Shown here in pieces: positions 1-9,058 of a stretch of DNA of 26,133 nt. The first letter of the stretch is position 1; each line of letters opens with the position of its first letter. Under the pieces are notes generated by a model that was not told where the DNA came from, did not search any database, and was given only the letters and a program-made list of their open reading frames with translations. Where the stretch lies: contig JAJYDH010000013.1 of assembly GCA_021777685.1 (NCBI GenBank), positions 1 to 26,133 of the forward strand, read 5' to 3'. The stretch comes from Planctomycetota bacterium (GTDB lineage: Bacteria > Planctomycetota > Planctomycetia > Isosphaerales > Isosphaeraceae). The position numbers were made by a program, and so were the translations under genes.

Positions 1-1
1 G

Positions 2-40
2 GCCTGGCTGGCCGAGGTGCTGGGGGAGGGCGCCCCTTGA
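2..40 (+). CDS. 3' end of an unidentified gene, probably chemotaxis-related
   Basis: Only the last 12 codons are in the window; they read AWLAEVLGEGAP and end in TGA at 38-40. The stop overlaps the TTG start of cheD (37-39), which implies one transcript and probably translational coupling. Because the next three genes are cheD, cheY and cheB, another chemotaxis gene is likely, but the fragment is too short to say which. The reading frame is supported only by the overlap with cheD. Confidence 0.45.
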   Translation, partial: AWLAEVLGEGAP

Positions 41-528
41 GCACGCCCGAGGTCCCCCTCGAGATCGTGTCGGTGGCGATGGGCCGGTGGGAGGTCGCGT
101 CGGCTCCCAAGCAGATCCGGACCCTGCTCGGCTCGTGCGCGGGGGTGGTCCTGCTCGACCGGGCGGCCAGGCTGGGCGCGGTGGCCCACATCGTCCTGCC
201 GGATTCGAGAGGCGCGGCCGACCATCCGGGCAAGTTCGCCGACACGGCGATCCCCGGGATGCTGGCGGACCTGGAGCGGCGGCTCGGGCGGAGTTCCCGG
301 GGACGCCTGACGGCGAAGGTCGTCGGCGGGGCGAGCATGTTCCAGTCCGGCCCGGCGATGAACATCGGCCGGATGAACCAGGACGCGGTCGACCAGATCC
401 TCGCCGGCCTGGGCATCCCGGTGCTGGCCCGCGACGTCGGCGGCGGCGCCGGGCGGCGGCTGACCCTGGACATCGCCTCGGGGATCGTTACCATCCGTGT
501 ACCCGGCGGCGATGAATATGCGATCTGA
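37..528 (+). CDS. cheD: CheD, chemoreceptor glutamine deamidase
   Basis: This 163-residue protein has the usual CheD length and motifs. LGSC with the probable catalytic Cys34 is followed by the AH dipeptide with His51 (VAHIVLP), then the KVVGGASMF strand (about 94-102), NIGRMN (109-114) and the DVGGGAGRR loop (133-141). CheD enzymes deamidate or de-esterify glutamines on chemoreceptors and often bind CheC. The start is TTG at 37, overlapping the TGA of the upstream gene, with a purine-rich GGGGGAGGG just before it. No in-frame ATG lies before the conserved core, so the TTG is preferred. The gene is followed after 46 bp by cheY and then cheB, so receptor modification and signalling genes are co-transcribed. 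The call is firm; the receptor target cannot be seen here. Confidence 0.9.
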   Translation: MSTPEVPLEIVSVAMGRWEVASAPKQIRTLLGSCAGVVLLDRAARLGAVAHIVLPDSRGAADHPGKFADTAIPGMLADLERRLGRSSRGRLTAKVVGGASMFQSGPAMNIGRMNQDAVDQILAGLGIPVLARDVGGGAGRRLTLDIASGIVTIRVPGGDEYAI

Positions 529-574
529 CGCGACCGGGCCGACCGGCCCGGCGAGAGGCCCCGGGGGACCGACC

Positions 575-973
575 ATGGGACGCTTGCTGGTCGTCGACGA
601 CGCCATGCTGATGCGGCGGATGATCCACGAGGTGGCCGTCGAGGCCGGGTGGGAGGTCGTCGGCGAGGCCAAGAACGGCCGGGAGGGGGTCGACCTCTTC
701 GACCAACTTCGCCCCGACCTGGTGACGATGGACGTCGTCATGCCCGAGATGGGCGGCCTGGAGGCCCTGAGGCGGATCAGGGGGCTCGACCCCGCCGCCC
801 GGGTCGTCATGGTCACGGCCCTGGATCAGAAGCGGACCATCGAGGAGGCGATCCGCGACGGGGCGATCGACTTCATCGTCAAGCCGTTCGACCGGGGCCG
901 GATCGTCGCCCTGCTCGGCAAGCTGGACGCGAGAGACCCGAGGCCGGCTGCCCGGCCGGGAGGCGGCCCTTGA
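575..973 (+). CDS. cheY: CheY-type single-domain response regulator
   Basis: A 132-residue stand-alone receiver domain. The acidic pair is Asp8-Asp9 (LLVVDDA), the phosphoacceptor is Asp53 (TMDVVMPEMGG), the switch Thr is Thr81 (MVTALDQ) and the conserved Lys is Lys103 (IVKPF). There is no output domain; a short Arg/Pro/Gly-rich tail follows residue 118. The open frame extends upstream to a GTG at 497, but that extension would overlap cheD and is low-complexity. ATG 575 has GGGGGA about 7 bp upstream and begins directly with the first beta strand, so it was chosen. The protein would be phosphorylated by a CheA outside the window. Its stop overlaps the TTG start of cheB. Because it lies between cheD and cheB it is called CheY, although another chemotaxis-class receiver cannot be excluded. 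Confidence 0.88.
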   Translation: MGRLLVVDDAMLMRRMIHEVAVEAGWEVVGEAKNGREGVDLFDQLRPDLVTMDVVMPEMGGLEALRRIRGLDPAARVVMVTALDQKRTIEEAIRDGAIDFIVKPFDRGRIVALLGKLDARDPRPAARPGGGP

Positions 974-2070
974 CGGCGTCGGAGAAGGTCCGGGTCCTGG
1001 TCGTGGACGACTCGGCGCTGATGCGCAAGGTCCTGACGGACCTCCTGCGGACCAGCCCGGAGATCGACGTCGTCGGCCAGGCCAGGGACGGCGCCGAGGC
1101 GGTCGAGATGGCCGGCCGCCTCCGGCCGGACGTCATCACCCTGGACGTCGAGATGCCCGGGATGTCGGGCCTCCAGGCCATCCCCGCGCTCTTCGCGGCC
1201 CACGAGGCTTCCATCGTGATGGTCAGCGCCCTGACCCAGGCGGGCGCCGCCGTGACCCTGGAGGCGCTGGAGCTGGGGGCGTTCGACTTCCTGCCCAAGC
1301 CGTCGCAGCATCAGATGGCCGAGCTGAAGGCGCTCCGCGAGGTCCTGGTCGGCAAGGTCCTGGCCGCGGCGCAGAGCCGGGTCCGCCGGCCCCGGTTGTC
1401 GGCCCGGCCGGTCCGGCCCCCCTCGGCGTTCGAGATCCCGACCGGCGGCGTGACCCCCTCGACATCCCTGACCGACTGCGTGGTCCTGGGGATCTCGACC
1501 GGGGGGCCGCAGTCGCTCGGGCAGGCGTTCGCCGGGCTGGCCCCGCCGATCCCGCCGGTCCTGATCGTCCAGCACATGCCGGCCGGCTTCACCCACGTCT
1601 TCGCCGAGCGGCTGGCCCGCCACTGCGAGCTGACCGTGAAGGAGGCCGAGGAGGGGGACAAGGTCGTCCCCGACCAGATCCTGATCGCCCCGGGAGGCCG
1701 CCACATGACCCTGATCGGCCGGGCCCCTCGGGCCCGGGTCTCGCTCTCCGACGGCCCGCCGGTCAGCGGCCACAGGCCGTCGGTCGACGCCCTGTTCCTC
1801 TCGGCCGCCAAGGCGTTCGGCCCCTCGACGGTCGGGATCATCATGACCGGCATGGGCCGAGACGGCGTCGACGGCTGCAAGAAGATCCTGGCCGAGGGCG
1901 GGACCACCTTCGGCCAGGACGAGGCGACGTCGATCGTCTACGGGATGAACAAGGCCGCCTTCCACGAGGGGGCCGTCCGCCGCCAGTTCGCCCTCGAAGA
2001 GCTGGCCGGCATCCTCTCGAAGCTCGCCCGCAAGGGCCCGCCGGCCGACCGGGGGCCGACCGGCGGCTGA
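970..2070 (+). CDS. cheB: CheB, chemotaxis protein-glutamate methylesterase/glutaminase
   Basis: A 366-residue two-domain protein of normal CheB length. The N-terminal receiver (about 7-125) has Asp13-Asp14, phosphoacceptor Asp59 (ITLDVEMPG) and Lys110 (LPKPS). A Pro/Arg-rich linker (about 138-165) leads to the methylesterase domain with the catalytic triad Ser176 (GISTGGP), His202 (QHMPAGFTH) and Asp298 (MTGMGRDG). It removes methyl groups from chemoreceptor glutamates when phosphorylated. The start is TTG at 970, whose last two bases are part of the cheY stop TGA (971-973); GGGAGG about 8 bp upstream serves as ribosome binding site. The frame is open further upstream, but that would overlap cheY heavily and lacks homology. 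The next gene is convergent and ends only 6 bp away. Confidence 0.93.
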   Translation: MTASEKVRVLVVDDSALMRKVLTDLLRTSPEIDVVGQARDGAEAVEMAGRLRPDVITLDVEMPGMSGLQAIPALFAAHEASIVMVSALTQAGAAVTLEALELGAFDFLPKPSQHQMAELKALREVLVGKVLAAAQSRVRRPRLSARPVRPPSAFEIPTGGVTPSTSLTDCVVLGISTGGPQSLGQAFAGLAPPIPPVLIVQHMPAGFTHVFAERLARHCELTVKEAEEGDKVVPDQILIAPGGRHMTLIGRAPRARVSLSDGPPVSGHRPSVDALFLSAAKAFGPSTVGIIMTGMGRDGVDGCKKILAEGGTTFGQDEATSIVYGMNKAAFHEGAVRRQFALEELAGILSKLARKGPPADRGPTGG

Positions 2071-2076
2071 TCCCGA

Positions 2077-2508
2077 TCAGTAGGGGGACAGGTAGCGGGT
2101 CTGGATGACCGGCTCGCCCTGGATCACCTGCCGCCGGATCACCGGGGCGGGCTGGACGTACCGGCTCTCGACGATCGGGGCGGGCTGGACGACCCGCTGC
2201 TCGATGATCGGGGCGGGCTGGACCACCTCCTGCTGGATCACCGGGGCCGGCCGGATCACCCGGGTCTCGCGGACGACCGGCGGGGTGGTCGTGACGTACC
2301 GGACCGGACGCTCCTTGATGACGGTCTTGAAGAGCTTGCGGCGGACCTTGACCTGCTCGCCGTAGGTGACGGATCTGGTGCCCGGCGCGACGGTCTCGTA
2401 GACCACGGACTCGGCCGGGACCTGCGCCCGGGCCTCGGTCGCCCCGAGGTCCAGCACCCCGACCGCCGCCAACGCCGCCATGCCCGCTCCCAGCAACATC
2501 CGATTCAT
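2077..2508 (-). CDS. small secreted protein with 11-residue PAPI/PAPV repeats
   Basis: A 143-residue protein of unknown function. Residues 1-29 form a Sec-type signal peptide (MNRMLLGAGMAALAAVGVL, then an ARA-Q cleavage site). Residues about 36-76 contain VYET and a basic stretch (KVRRKLFKTVIKERPVR). Residues 77-142 are six tandem 11-residue units of the pattern PAPxIxxxxVQ, for example PAPIIEQRVVQ and PAPIVESRYVQ; the protein ends in YLSPY. The alternating Val/Ile pattern suggests extended beta structure. The open frame runs upstream to 2751, but the ATG at 2508 is preferred because it starts the signal peptide and has AGGAG about 9 bp before it. The gene is convergent with cheB. Export is well supported; any envelope or cell-surface role is inference. 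Confidence 0.72.
   Translation of the reverse strand: MNRMLLGAGMAALAAVGVLDLGATEARAQVPAESVVYETVAPGTRSVTYGEQVKVRRKLFKTVIKERPVRYVTTTPPVVRETRVIRPAPVIQQEVVQPAPIIEQRVVQPAPIVESRYVQPAPVIRRQVIQGEPVIQTRYLSPY
2083..2280 (-). repeat. six tandem 33-bp coding repeats
   Basis: These encode the six 11-residue PAPxI units of the secreted protein at 2077-2508. Variations on gatcggggcgggctgga recur on the + strand every 33 bp. The central four units are the most alike and the outer units are more diverged. Copy-number variation between relatives would be expected. Confidence 0.75.
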
Positions 2509-2750
2509 GGTTCCGACTCCTGCAAGGGTCCGAAGGTATCCTGACCCCCGGCTCACAGGGCAAACCCCGCGCCATCGGCGGCCCCGACGGGCGTCCGACG
2601 GCCTCGCGATCGGCCTCAAGAACCCGCCTCGCGGCCGGTTGCGGTTTCCAGGAAAGTTCCTGCCCGGGCGAGAAGTCTCGGGCCGATTGTCAGAATGGCC
2701 GGCGCCGACCGACAGGATCGACACGCGAGGGGCTGGTTCCTGGCGGAGCA

Positions 2751-3983
<1,233 letters not shown>

Positions 3984-4139
3984 CGTCGCTAGACTTCCGG
4001 CAGAGGGCGGCGGGTGGAAACCGGCCCGGCCGATCTGGTCGGCTCGGGGCCGAAGGAGAGTTTCTTCATCATACCCGCACGATCAAGGCCGGTCGAGGGG
4101 GTGGGGGGATCGGCCAAGGAGGACTGCAAGGTCGGTCTC

Positions 4140-4222
4140 GTAGGGTGGGTGAGCGGTAGCGAAACCCACCAGGCTCAGCGAGGCCGTCTCCGGTGGGTTT
4201 CGCTACCGCTCACCCACCCTAC
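4140..4222. repeat. REPIN-like inverted repeat, 31-bp perfect arms with GTAG ends
   Basis: Arms 4140-4170 and 4192-4222 are exact reverse complements, separated by 21 bp. Each arm begins 5' with GTAG and contains an inner palindrome, GGTGGGT then 13 bp then ACCCACC. A GTAG tetranucleotide followed by an imperfect palindrome, in two inverted copies, is the known layout of REP doublets (REPINs) mobilised by RAYT transposases. The element lies between two minus-strand genes and would form a very strong hairpin in RNA. A related element is at 25924-25979. No RAYT gene is in the window. Confidence 0.75.
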
Positions 4223-4234
4223 ATTTTTCACGAT

Positions 4235-5110
4235 TCACCCCGCCTTCATCCCCGACAGCACCCCCTTGAGATAGCCGATGCTCTCGGCCGTGCCGGGGAT
4301 CGGGTCGTTCAGGTTCTTCTCGAATTCCAGGCCGAGGTGGCCGGCGTACTTGATGTCCAGGAGGGCGTCGAGGATGCCCCGGAGGTCCAGGACGCCCCGG
4401 CCCAGCTCGACGGGCCGGGAATTCCCCGACGCGACGGCGATGTCCTTGATGTGCAGGTCGTACAGCCGGGGGGCGCATTTGCGGATCGCCTCGACGGGGT
4501 CGACGCCACATCGGGCGGTGTGGCCGACGTCGATGCAGACGCCGATCCGCTCGTCGAGAGACTGGATCGCCACCCAGGCGTCGAGCGGCGAGGGCCAGAC
4601 CTTGTCCTCGGGGCCGTGGTTGTGGATCGCCACCTTGAGGCCGGTCTCCTTGACGAACCTGTCGAGGACCGGCAAAGACTTCCGGCTCGGCTTGCAGACG
4701 ATGGTCGGGATGCCGGCGTCGCGGGCGTACTCGAACATGTTGCGGATCGAGCCCTCGTCGTCGGCGGGGGTGATGACGCCGCAGCTCAGGAGCGTGATCC
4801 CGGCGTCGTAGAACTTCTTCGCGACGGCCTGACGCTCCTCCTTCGTGCTCTTGAGCGGCAGGTGGGCGTCCTTGATCGAGGCGTAACGGAGGTCGACCCG
4901 CTTGACCCCCGCGATCGCGGCGTCCAGCGGGAGCTTGGAGAACGTGTACGTCGCGATCCCCATCTTGAGCCCGAGCCAGGGGTCGCGGGCGGCCCTGGCC
5001 GGCTCCTGGGCCGGGGTCCGGGAGGCGAAATGACCCAGCGTCGAGAGCGCCGCGGCCGAGGCTCCGAGCCTCAAGACACCCCGGCGCGATTGGGCGGACG
5101 AACGGTCCAT
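4235..5110 (-). CDS. Tat-exported sugar phosphate isomerase/epimerase-type TIM barrel
   Basis: A 291-residue protein of the xylose isomerase-like TIM-barrel (AP endonuclease 2) family. Residues 1-35 are a twin-arginine signal (SRRGVLRLGASAAALSTLG, Arg9-Arg10). The barrel follows from about residue 47 (LKMGIATYTF). Likely metal and active-site residues are Glu/Asp and His groups in IHNHGPED (162-169), CIDVGHTA (192-199), LHIKD (219-223) and GLEFE (260-264). The substrate, probably a sugar or polyol, cannot be told. Planctomycetes carry many exported members of this family. The start ATG at 5110 directly begins the Tat peptide. It precedes the DHQ synthase-like gene on the same strand, but 251 bp with a REPIN-like element separate them, so co-transcription is uncertain. 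The family call is firm and the reaction is unknown. Confidence 0.85.
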   Translation of the reverse strand: MDRSSAQSRRGVLRLGASAAALSTLGHFASRTPAQEPARAARDPWLGLKMGIATYTFSKLPLDAAIAGVKRVDLRYASIKDAHLPLKSTKEERQAVAKKFYDAGITLLSCGVITPADDEGSIRNMFEYARDAGIPTIVCKPSRKSLPVLDRFVKETGLKVAIHNHGPEDKVWPSPLDAWVAIQSLDERIGVCIDVGHTARCGVDPVEAIRKCAPRLYDLHIKDIAVASGNSRPVELGRGVLDLRGILDALLDIKYAGHLGLEFEKNLNDPIPGTAESIGYLKGVLSGMKAG

Positions 5111-5244
5111 GGACGATCCCCTTGATCCCGGATCTGGCGAGTCGGATGGTCGCGCGGCCCGAAGGGAGGGCCGGCCGACCCGCCAGCATACGGGGAAGGG
5201 GCGGCGGTTTCGAGGTTCTGGCGGGGATCTCCGCCCGGTCCCGC

Positions 5245-6078
5245 TCAGGCCGACTCGCGGCCCGACCGAATCTCCTCGATCCCGTCGAGATGGGCCAGGT
5301 TCTCGACGACCTCGGCATAGAGCCGGGCGACGTGCGGGCAGGTGTCGGTCGAGACCTCGGGGGAGAGCCAGTTCATCTGGCGGAGATGGTCGACCGGCCA
5401 GCTCGGCAGCGGCGTGCCGAAGGCGGTCGCCGAGGCGACCGAGACCAGCCCGTCGTTCGGCCCTTCCAGCTCCTCGAGCGCGGCGTCGAGGCGGCGGAGC
5501 GGCCAGCTCACCTCCTCATGCGGCGGATCACCGGCCACGCTGAAGAAGGGGAGGCCGACGGGCGGGGGATTCCGGCGGTTGAACTCGGCCGCCGCGCCCG
5601 GGGTGACGTCGAGGAACCCCTGGTGCTCGACCCCGAGCCTCTCCAGCAGCGTGTAAATCCGGCCGACGCGGAGCTTGGCGAACTCGGCGATCCCCGAGCC
5701 CAGGTGAGGCGTGGCGATCGTGGTCAGGCTGAGGACGCGGGCCGCCCACGCCGGGTCGGAGACCAGGGCCCGGGCGTCGAGCCCCCCCATGCTGTGGCCG
5801 ATCAGGTGGACCGGCTCGTCGGGGAAGGCTTCGAGGATCTGCTCGCCCAGCCGCCTCGCCCGCCGGGCCACGCCGGCCGTCGGGTGGACCCGCGTGACCA
5901 GGACCCGGTTCCCGGCCGCCTGCAAGATGCCCGGGATGCCGCGAAAGTACCACGTCAGCGTCAGCGGCCCGAGGCCGATCCGGCGGAAGCCGAACAGCCC
6001 ATGAGCCAGGACGATCGGCGCCTTGAGCCGGGGACAGGCGGGTTTCAGAGGGTGTGTCGTGATGATGCCGGGCCACAT
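5245..6078 (-). CDS. alpha/beta hydrolase, triacylglycerol lipase-like
   Basis: A 277-residue alpha/beta hydrolase. HGLFG (26-30) forms the oxyanion region, GHSMGG holds the nucleophile Ser96, and TPHLGSG (123-129) is typical of bacterial family I lipases. The probable acid is Asp209 (PNDGLVSVASA) and the probable base His231 (VDHLRQMNW), matching the NDGLVS and H-xxx-N pattern of Pseudomonas/Burkholderia-type lipases. No convincing signal peptide is seen, so an intracellular or unusually exported lipase or esterase is possible. The start ATG has AGGA upstream. Neighbours are a glycosyltransferase upstream and a TIM-barrel protein downstream, with gaps of 143 and 134 bp; no functional link is obvious. 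The fold and triad are well supported, the substrate is not. Confidence 0.85.
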   Translation of the reverse strand: MWPGIITTHPLKPACPRLKAPIVLAHGLFGFRRIGLGPLTLTWYFRGIPGILQAAGNRVLVTRVHPTAGVARRARRLGEQILEAFPDEPVHLIGHSMGGLDARALVSDPAWAARVLSLTTIATPHLGSGIAEFAKLRVGRIYTLLERLGVEHQGFLDVTPGAAAEFNRRNPPPVGLPFFSVAGDPPHEEVSWPLRRLDAALEELEGPNDGLVSVASATAFGTPLPSWPVDHLRQMNWLSPEVSTDTCPHVARLYAEVVENLAHLDGIEEIRSGRESA

Positions 6079-6221
6079 GGTGTTGATCCTCGCTGGCTGT
6101 CTAGAAGAAGCATAGAGCGTGCCAGATCCTCGACAAGCCGGGCTTGAGGGAAAATGTCATCTCCCATCAACGCAGCGAACGAATCCGCCGATTGCGACGA
6201 AGAAAGGGGCTGAAAGCGGCG

Positions 6222-7400
6222 TCAGACCGACCAGTCGGGCTCCCGGACGGGTCGGCCTTGGAGCAGGCGAAGATAGAGGGCTTCATAGCGGTCGACGACG
6301 GCCCCGAGGGCGAAATCGGCCTCGATCCGCCGGCGGGCCGACCGCCCGAGGTCCCGGGCGAGGTCGGGGTCGGCCAGGACGCGAGTCAAGCTTTCGGACC
6401 AGGCTCGGGGATCGTCGGCGGGCAGAAGGAGTCCAATGCGGCCCCGGTCGAGAAGGTCGGTGTTGCCGCCGATGTCCGAGGCGAGGCAGGGGAGTGCCGT
6501 CGCCATCGCCTCCAGGAGCGAGTTGCTCATCCCCTCGGCCACGCTCGGCAGGGCGAAGGCGTCGGCCGCGCGGAGGTACTCGGCCGGGTCGACGACCTTG
6601 CCCGCGAAGTGGACCCGGTCGAGGATGCCGAGGCCCCTCGCCTTCTCCGCCAGCCGGCCGCGTTCCTCCCCGTCGCCGACGAGGACGAGCGACGCCCCGG
6701 CCTTCGACGCGACGGCGGGCCAGGCGTCCAGGAGGACGTCGAGGTTCTTCTGGGGATGGAGCCGCCCGGTGAAGACGACCCGCGGGCGAGGCGGCAACGT
6801 GGCCTCGATTTCGGGCCCGGCCGGGCCGGGCCGGAAATGGGCGGCGTCGACGCCGCTGGCCATCCGGACCAGCTTCGAGGGCGGGACGCCGAGGGCGAGC
6901 CACTGGCGCTCGATGTCGAGCGAGATCGCCGCGAACGCGGTGTTCCGGAGGATCGCCCGGCGGAGGATCGGGAAGCCCCGGGTCCTGGCCAGCTCCTCGG
7001 CCTCGCCGTAATAGCCCGAGCTGGCCGGCTGGATCAGCGTCGGCGCCCCGGCCAGTAACGGCCGGCCGACGCCGGTGGCGATCGCCTCCCAGAGCCCCTG
7101 ATGGGCGTGGATCAGGTCATATTCGGGCCGGAGCCGCCGGAGCGCGCGGACCACCCCGACGACGAACGAGGCCCCGAACAGCGGGCCGCGATCGGACGTC
7201 TCGACCCATCGGTGGATCTTGACCCCTTCGAGCACGTCGTCCGCCGGAAGGCCGGGGATGGCCCGGGTGACGACCCGGACGGCATGCCCCCGGCGGACCA
7301 GCTCGGCCCCCTGCGCCAGGGCCTGGTGCTCGGCCCCGCTGGCGAGGGGGAAGAAGTGGCTCAGGACGTAGCAGATCCGGGGCGGGTGCGGGGTCGGCAT
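6222..7400 (-). CDS. glycosyltransferase family 4 (GT-B fold)
   Basis: A 392-residue retaining GT-B glycosyltransferase. The N-terminal domain starts with YVLSHFFPLASGAEHQA (11-27), typical of GT4 acceptor domains. The C-terminal donor domain starts near VVFTGRLHPQKNLDVLLDAW (208-227) and contains LVLVGDGEER (238-247) and the E-x7-E nucleotide-sugar motif, Glu289 and Glu297 in PSVAEGMSNSLLEAMA. Such enzymes transfer a sugar from a nucleotide-sugar at the inner membrane face to polysaccharide, glycolipid or glycoprotein precursors. No transmembrane segment is seen. No polysaccharide cluster surrounds it, so the product is unknown. The start ATG 7400 is the only one near the conserved N-terminus. 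Confidence 0.9.
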   Translation of the reverse strand: MPTPHPPRICYVLSHFFPLASGAEHQALAQGAELVRRGHAVRVVTRAIPGLPADDVLEGVKIHRWVETSDRGPLFGASFVVGVVRALRRLRPEYDLIHAHQGLWEAIATGVGRPLLAGAPTLIQPASSGYYGEAEELARTRGFPILRRAILRNTAFAAISLDIERQWLALGVPPSKLVRMASGVDAAHFRPGPAGPEIEATLPPRPRVVFTGRLHPQKNLDVLLDAWPAVASKAGASLVLVGDGEERGRLAEKARGLGILDRVHFAGKVVDPAEYLRAADAFALPSVAEGMSNSLLEAMATALPCLASDIGGNTDLLDRGRIGLLLPADDPRAWSESLTRVLADPDLARDLGRSARRRIEADFALGAVVDRYEALYLRLLQGRPVREPDWSV

Positions 7401-7500
7401 CGGTGGGGAGTCCGGCCCGGGAGCGAACGACGCCGGGGCAGGCGGGTCGGGCCTGCCCCGGCGTCGAGGGTTCGAGAGGGTGGATGAGGGGTCGACTCGC

Positions 7501-8676
7501 TCAGCGGTTGATGACGAAATCCGCCACGTTCCGGCCGGCCGGGTCGGTGATCTTGCCGCCGCTGGCGGTGACGTAGTCGCGTCCGACGGAGTAGAGCGAC
7601 CCGCTGGGCATCTTGACCTTCACGGTCCAGTCGCCGTCGGGCAGGGAGACCTTGAACTCGCCGTCGGCGTCGGTCATGGCGGTCCGGTCGGCGAAGTTGC
7701 TGGTCCGGCTGGCCAGGACCACGGTCACGCCCTCCTCGGGCCGGTTCGAGTCGACCGAGATCACCCGCCCCCGGAGGATGTTCCGGGTGTCGTAGACCGG
7801 CCGCTGGGCCTTGCGGTAGACGGTCTCGCCCGGCGGGAGGGCGCCGGCCTTGCCGGGCTCGGGCAGGGGGAAGTCCGCCGGATTCTTCTCGGGCAGAGGC
7901 GTGGAGGGGGCGGCTGCGGCCGGCGGGGTGGGATTGGGCGGAGTCACCACCGGGGCCGGGACCGGCGGCGAGACGTTGGAGGGCACTGCCTCCTCGCCCG
8001 CCGGCGAGCTGTTCAGCGTGGCCGACGGGCGACGCTCGTTCGAGGGGTTCGCATTGGCGTTCGTCGGCTCGCTGGTGATCGTGGTCCCGCCGCCGTTGCC
8101 GTTGCCGCCGTTCGAGGGCCGGCTCGCCGACGTCTTGGCCGGCTGCGACGCCGGGGCGGTCTCGCAGGGGTACGAGGTCGCCGAGGTCGTGACCACGTCG
8201 CTGTCGATCAGGTACCGGGTCGGCGTGATGTACGACGACGAGAGGTAGGAGGTCGGCAGGACGTAGGAGGTCGAGAGGTACGACGTCGGCACGACGTAAG
8301 AGGTCGGCATCACAGACGACGTCGACGTCACATAGGACGTCGGCAGGACATACGAGGTCGGCAGCAGGTACGAGGTCGCCGCCAGCGAGTAGCTCGTCCG
8401 CTCGACGTACCGCCTCGGGCGGAAGATCGACGGCCGATAATAGGTGGTCGAGGTCGGGATCAGCACCGAGTCGGACGCGAGGACCGTCGAGGTCGGGACG
8501 TAGGCGGTGGGCAGGACGTACGAGGTGGAAAGCACGCTCGAAGTCGGCACGACGTAAGACGTGGGGTAATACGTCGTCTCGTAGATGGTGTCGGCCGGCG
8601 CCGGACCGGGCACGGTCGACAGGCAGAGCAGGGCGGCGCCAGCGAAGGTGGCGCGGGAGAGCGGACGGTGCAACAT
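7501..8676 (-). CDS. secreted Tyr/Ser/Thr-rich repeat protein with carboxypeptidase-regulatory-like domain
   Basis: A 391-residue protein. Residues 1-28 are a signal peptide ending in APA-D. Residues 30-170 are strikingly rich in Tyr, Ser, Thr and Val, with degenerate units around PTSYVL (VLPTSYV, VVPTSYL, VMPTSYV); most unit lengths are 6-8 residues. Residues 171-290 form a Pro/Asn/Ser/Ala linker, and residues 300-391 resemble a carboxypeptidase regulatory-like beta-sandwich (RGRVISVDSNRPEEGVTVVLAS, TDADGEFKVSLPDGDWTVKV). The open frame extends to 9537, but only the ATG at 8676 starts a signal peptide; the extension is Arg-rich non-coding translation. Function is unknown. Export is clear; adhesion or a structural surface role is inference. 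It shares the YET motif just after the signal peptide with the repeat protein at 2077-2508, which may be chance. Confidence 0.75.
   Translation of the reverse strand: MLHRPLSRATFAGAALLCLSTVPGPAPADTIYETTYYPTSYVVPTSSVLSTSYVLPTAYVPTSTVLASDSVLIPTSTTYYRPSIFRPRRYVERTSYSLAATSYLLPTSYVLPTSYVTSTSSVMPTSYVVPTSYLSTSYVLPTSYLSSSYITPTRYLIDSDVVTTSATSYPCETAPASQPAKTSASRPSNGGNGNGGGTTITSEPTNANANPSNERRPSATLNSSPAGEEAVPSNVSPPVPAPVVTPPNPTPPAAAAPSTPLPEKNPADFPLPEPGKAGALPPGETVYRKAQRPVYDTRNILRGRVISVDSNRPEEGVTVVLASRTSNFADRTAMTDADGEFKVSLPDGDWTVKVKMPSGSLYSVGRDYVTASGGKITDPAGRNVADFVINR
8167..8589 (-). repeat. degenerate coding tandem repeats for PTSY-type units
   Basis: On the + strand, short units close to acgtaggaggtcggca recur many times between 8167 and 8589, with spacings that are multiples of three. 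They encode the Tyr/Ser/Thr repeat region of the protein at 7501-8676. The units are imperfect, which points to an old expansion followed by drift. Confidence 0.7.
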
Positions 8677-9058
8677 GGCGGGAGTCCTCGAAGGTCCGGG
8701 GTGCGTCCGGCGGCGGCCCGGCGGCCGATCGCGGACGCCCCGACAGGTCCACGATACCAGAACCGAATCACGTGAACCAAGGGTCGGGCGGCCCCAGATC
8801 CCCCTATCAGGCAAACCCCGAACCAACGGCACGACCCTCCCGGACGATCTCCGCCGCAAGGACACCCGACAATCCCGACAATCATCACGACCGGAACGAT
8901 TTCGGTCGGACGCCCGCCCTCCGCGACCGGCCCGATGTGTCATTTTGGCAACATCGGCGCCCCGGTCGCGGCCGACGAGGGGCCTGGCGGTCGGCCCGGG
9001 AATGGAATAATCTACAAATGGGTTCAAGCCCGCCGAGGCCCGCCGGAGATCCACCGCC
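8677..9058. other. intergenic region between divergent genes, no gene seen
   Basis: These 382 bp lie between the minus-strand repeat-protein gene and the plus-strand small gene at 9059. Open frames crossing it are rich in Arg/Pro and have no recognisable domain, start signal or conserved motif. Promoters for both neighbours must lie here, but no convincing -35/-10 pair was identified. AGGA upstream of 8676 and GGAG upstream of 9059 are plausible ribosome binding sites. Confidence 0.6.

Noticed and set aside
4140..4222. Intrinsic terminator for the TIM-barrel gene
   Set aside because: On the minus strand the hairpin is not followed by a T-run; the repeat structure with GTAG ends explains it better, though it may still affect RNA.
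4235..5110. EboE-like partner of the EboD-like gene
   Set aside because: The Tat signal and xylose-isomerase-type motifs fit the general exported TIM-barrel family of planctomycetes, and no other ebo gene is adjacent.
8167..8589. CRISPR array
   Set aside because: The repeats are short, imperfect, in coding register and have no unique spacers; they encode the PTSY-type protein repeats.
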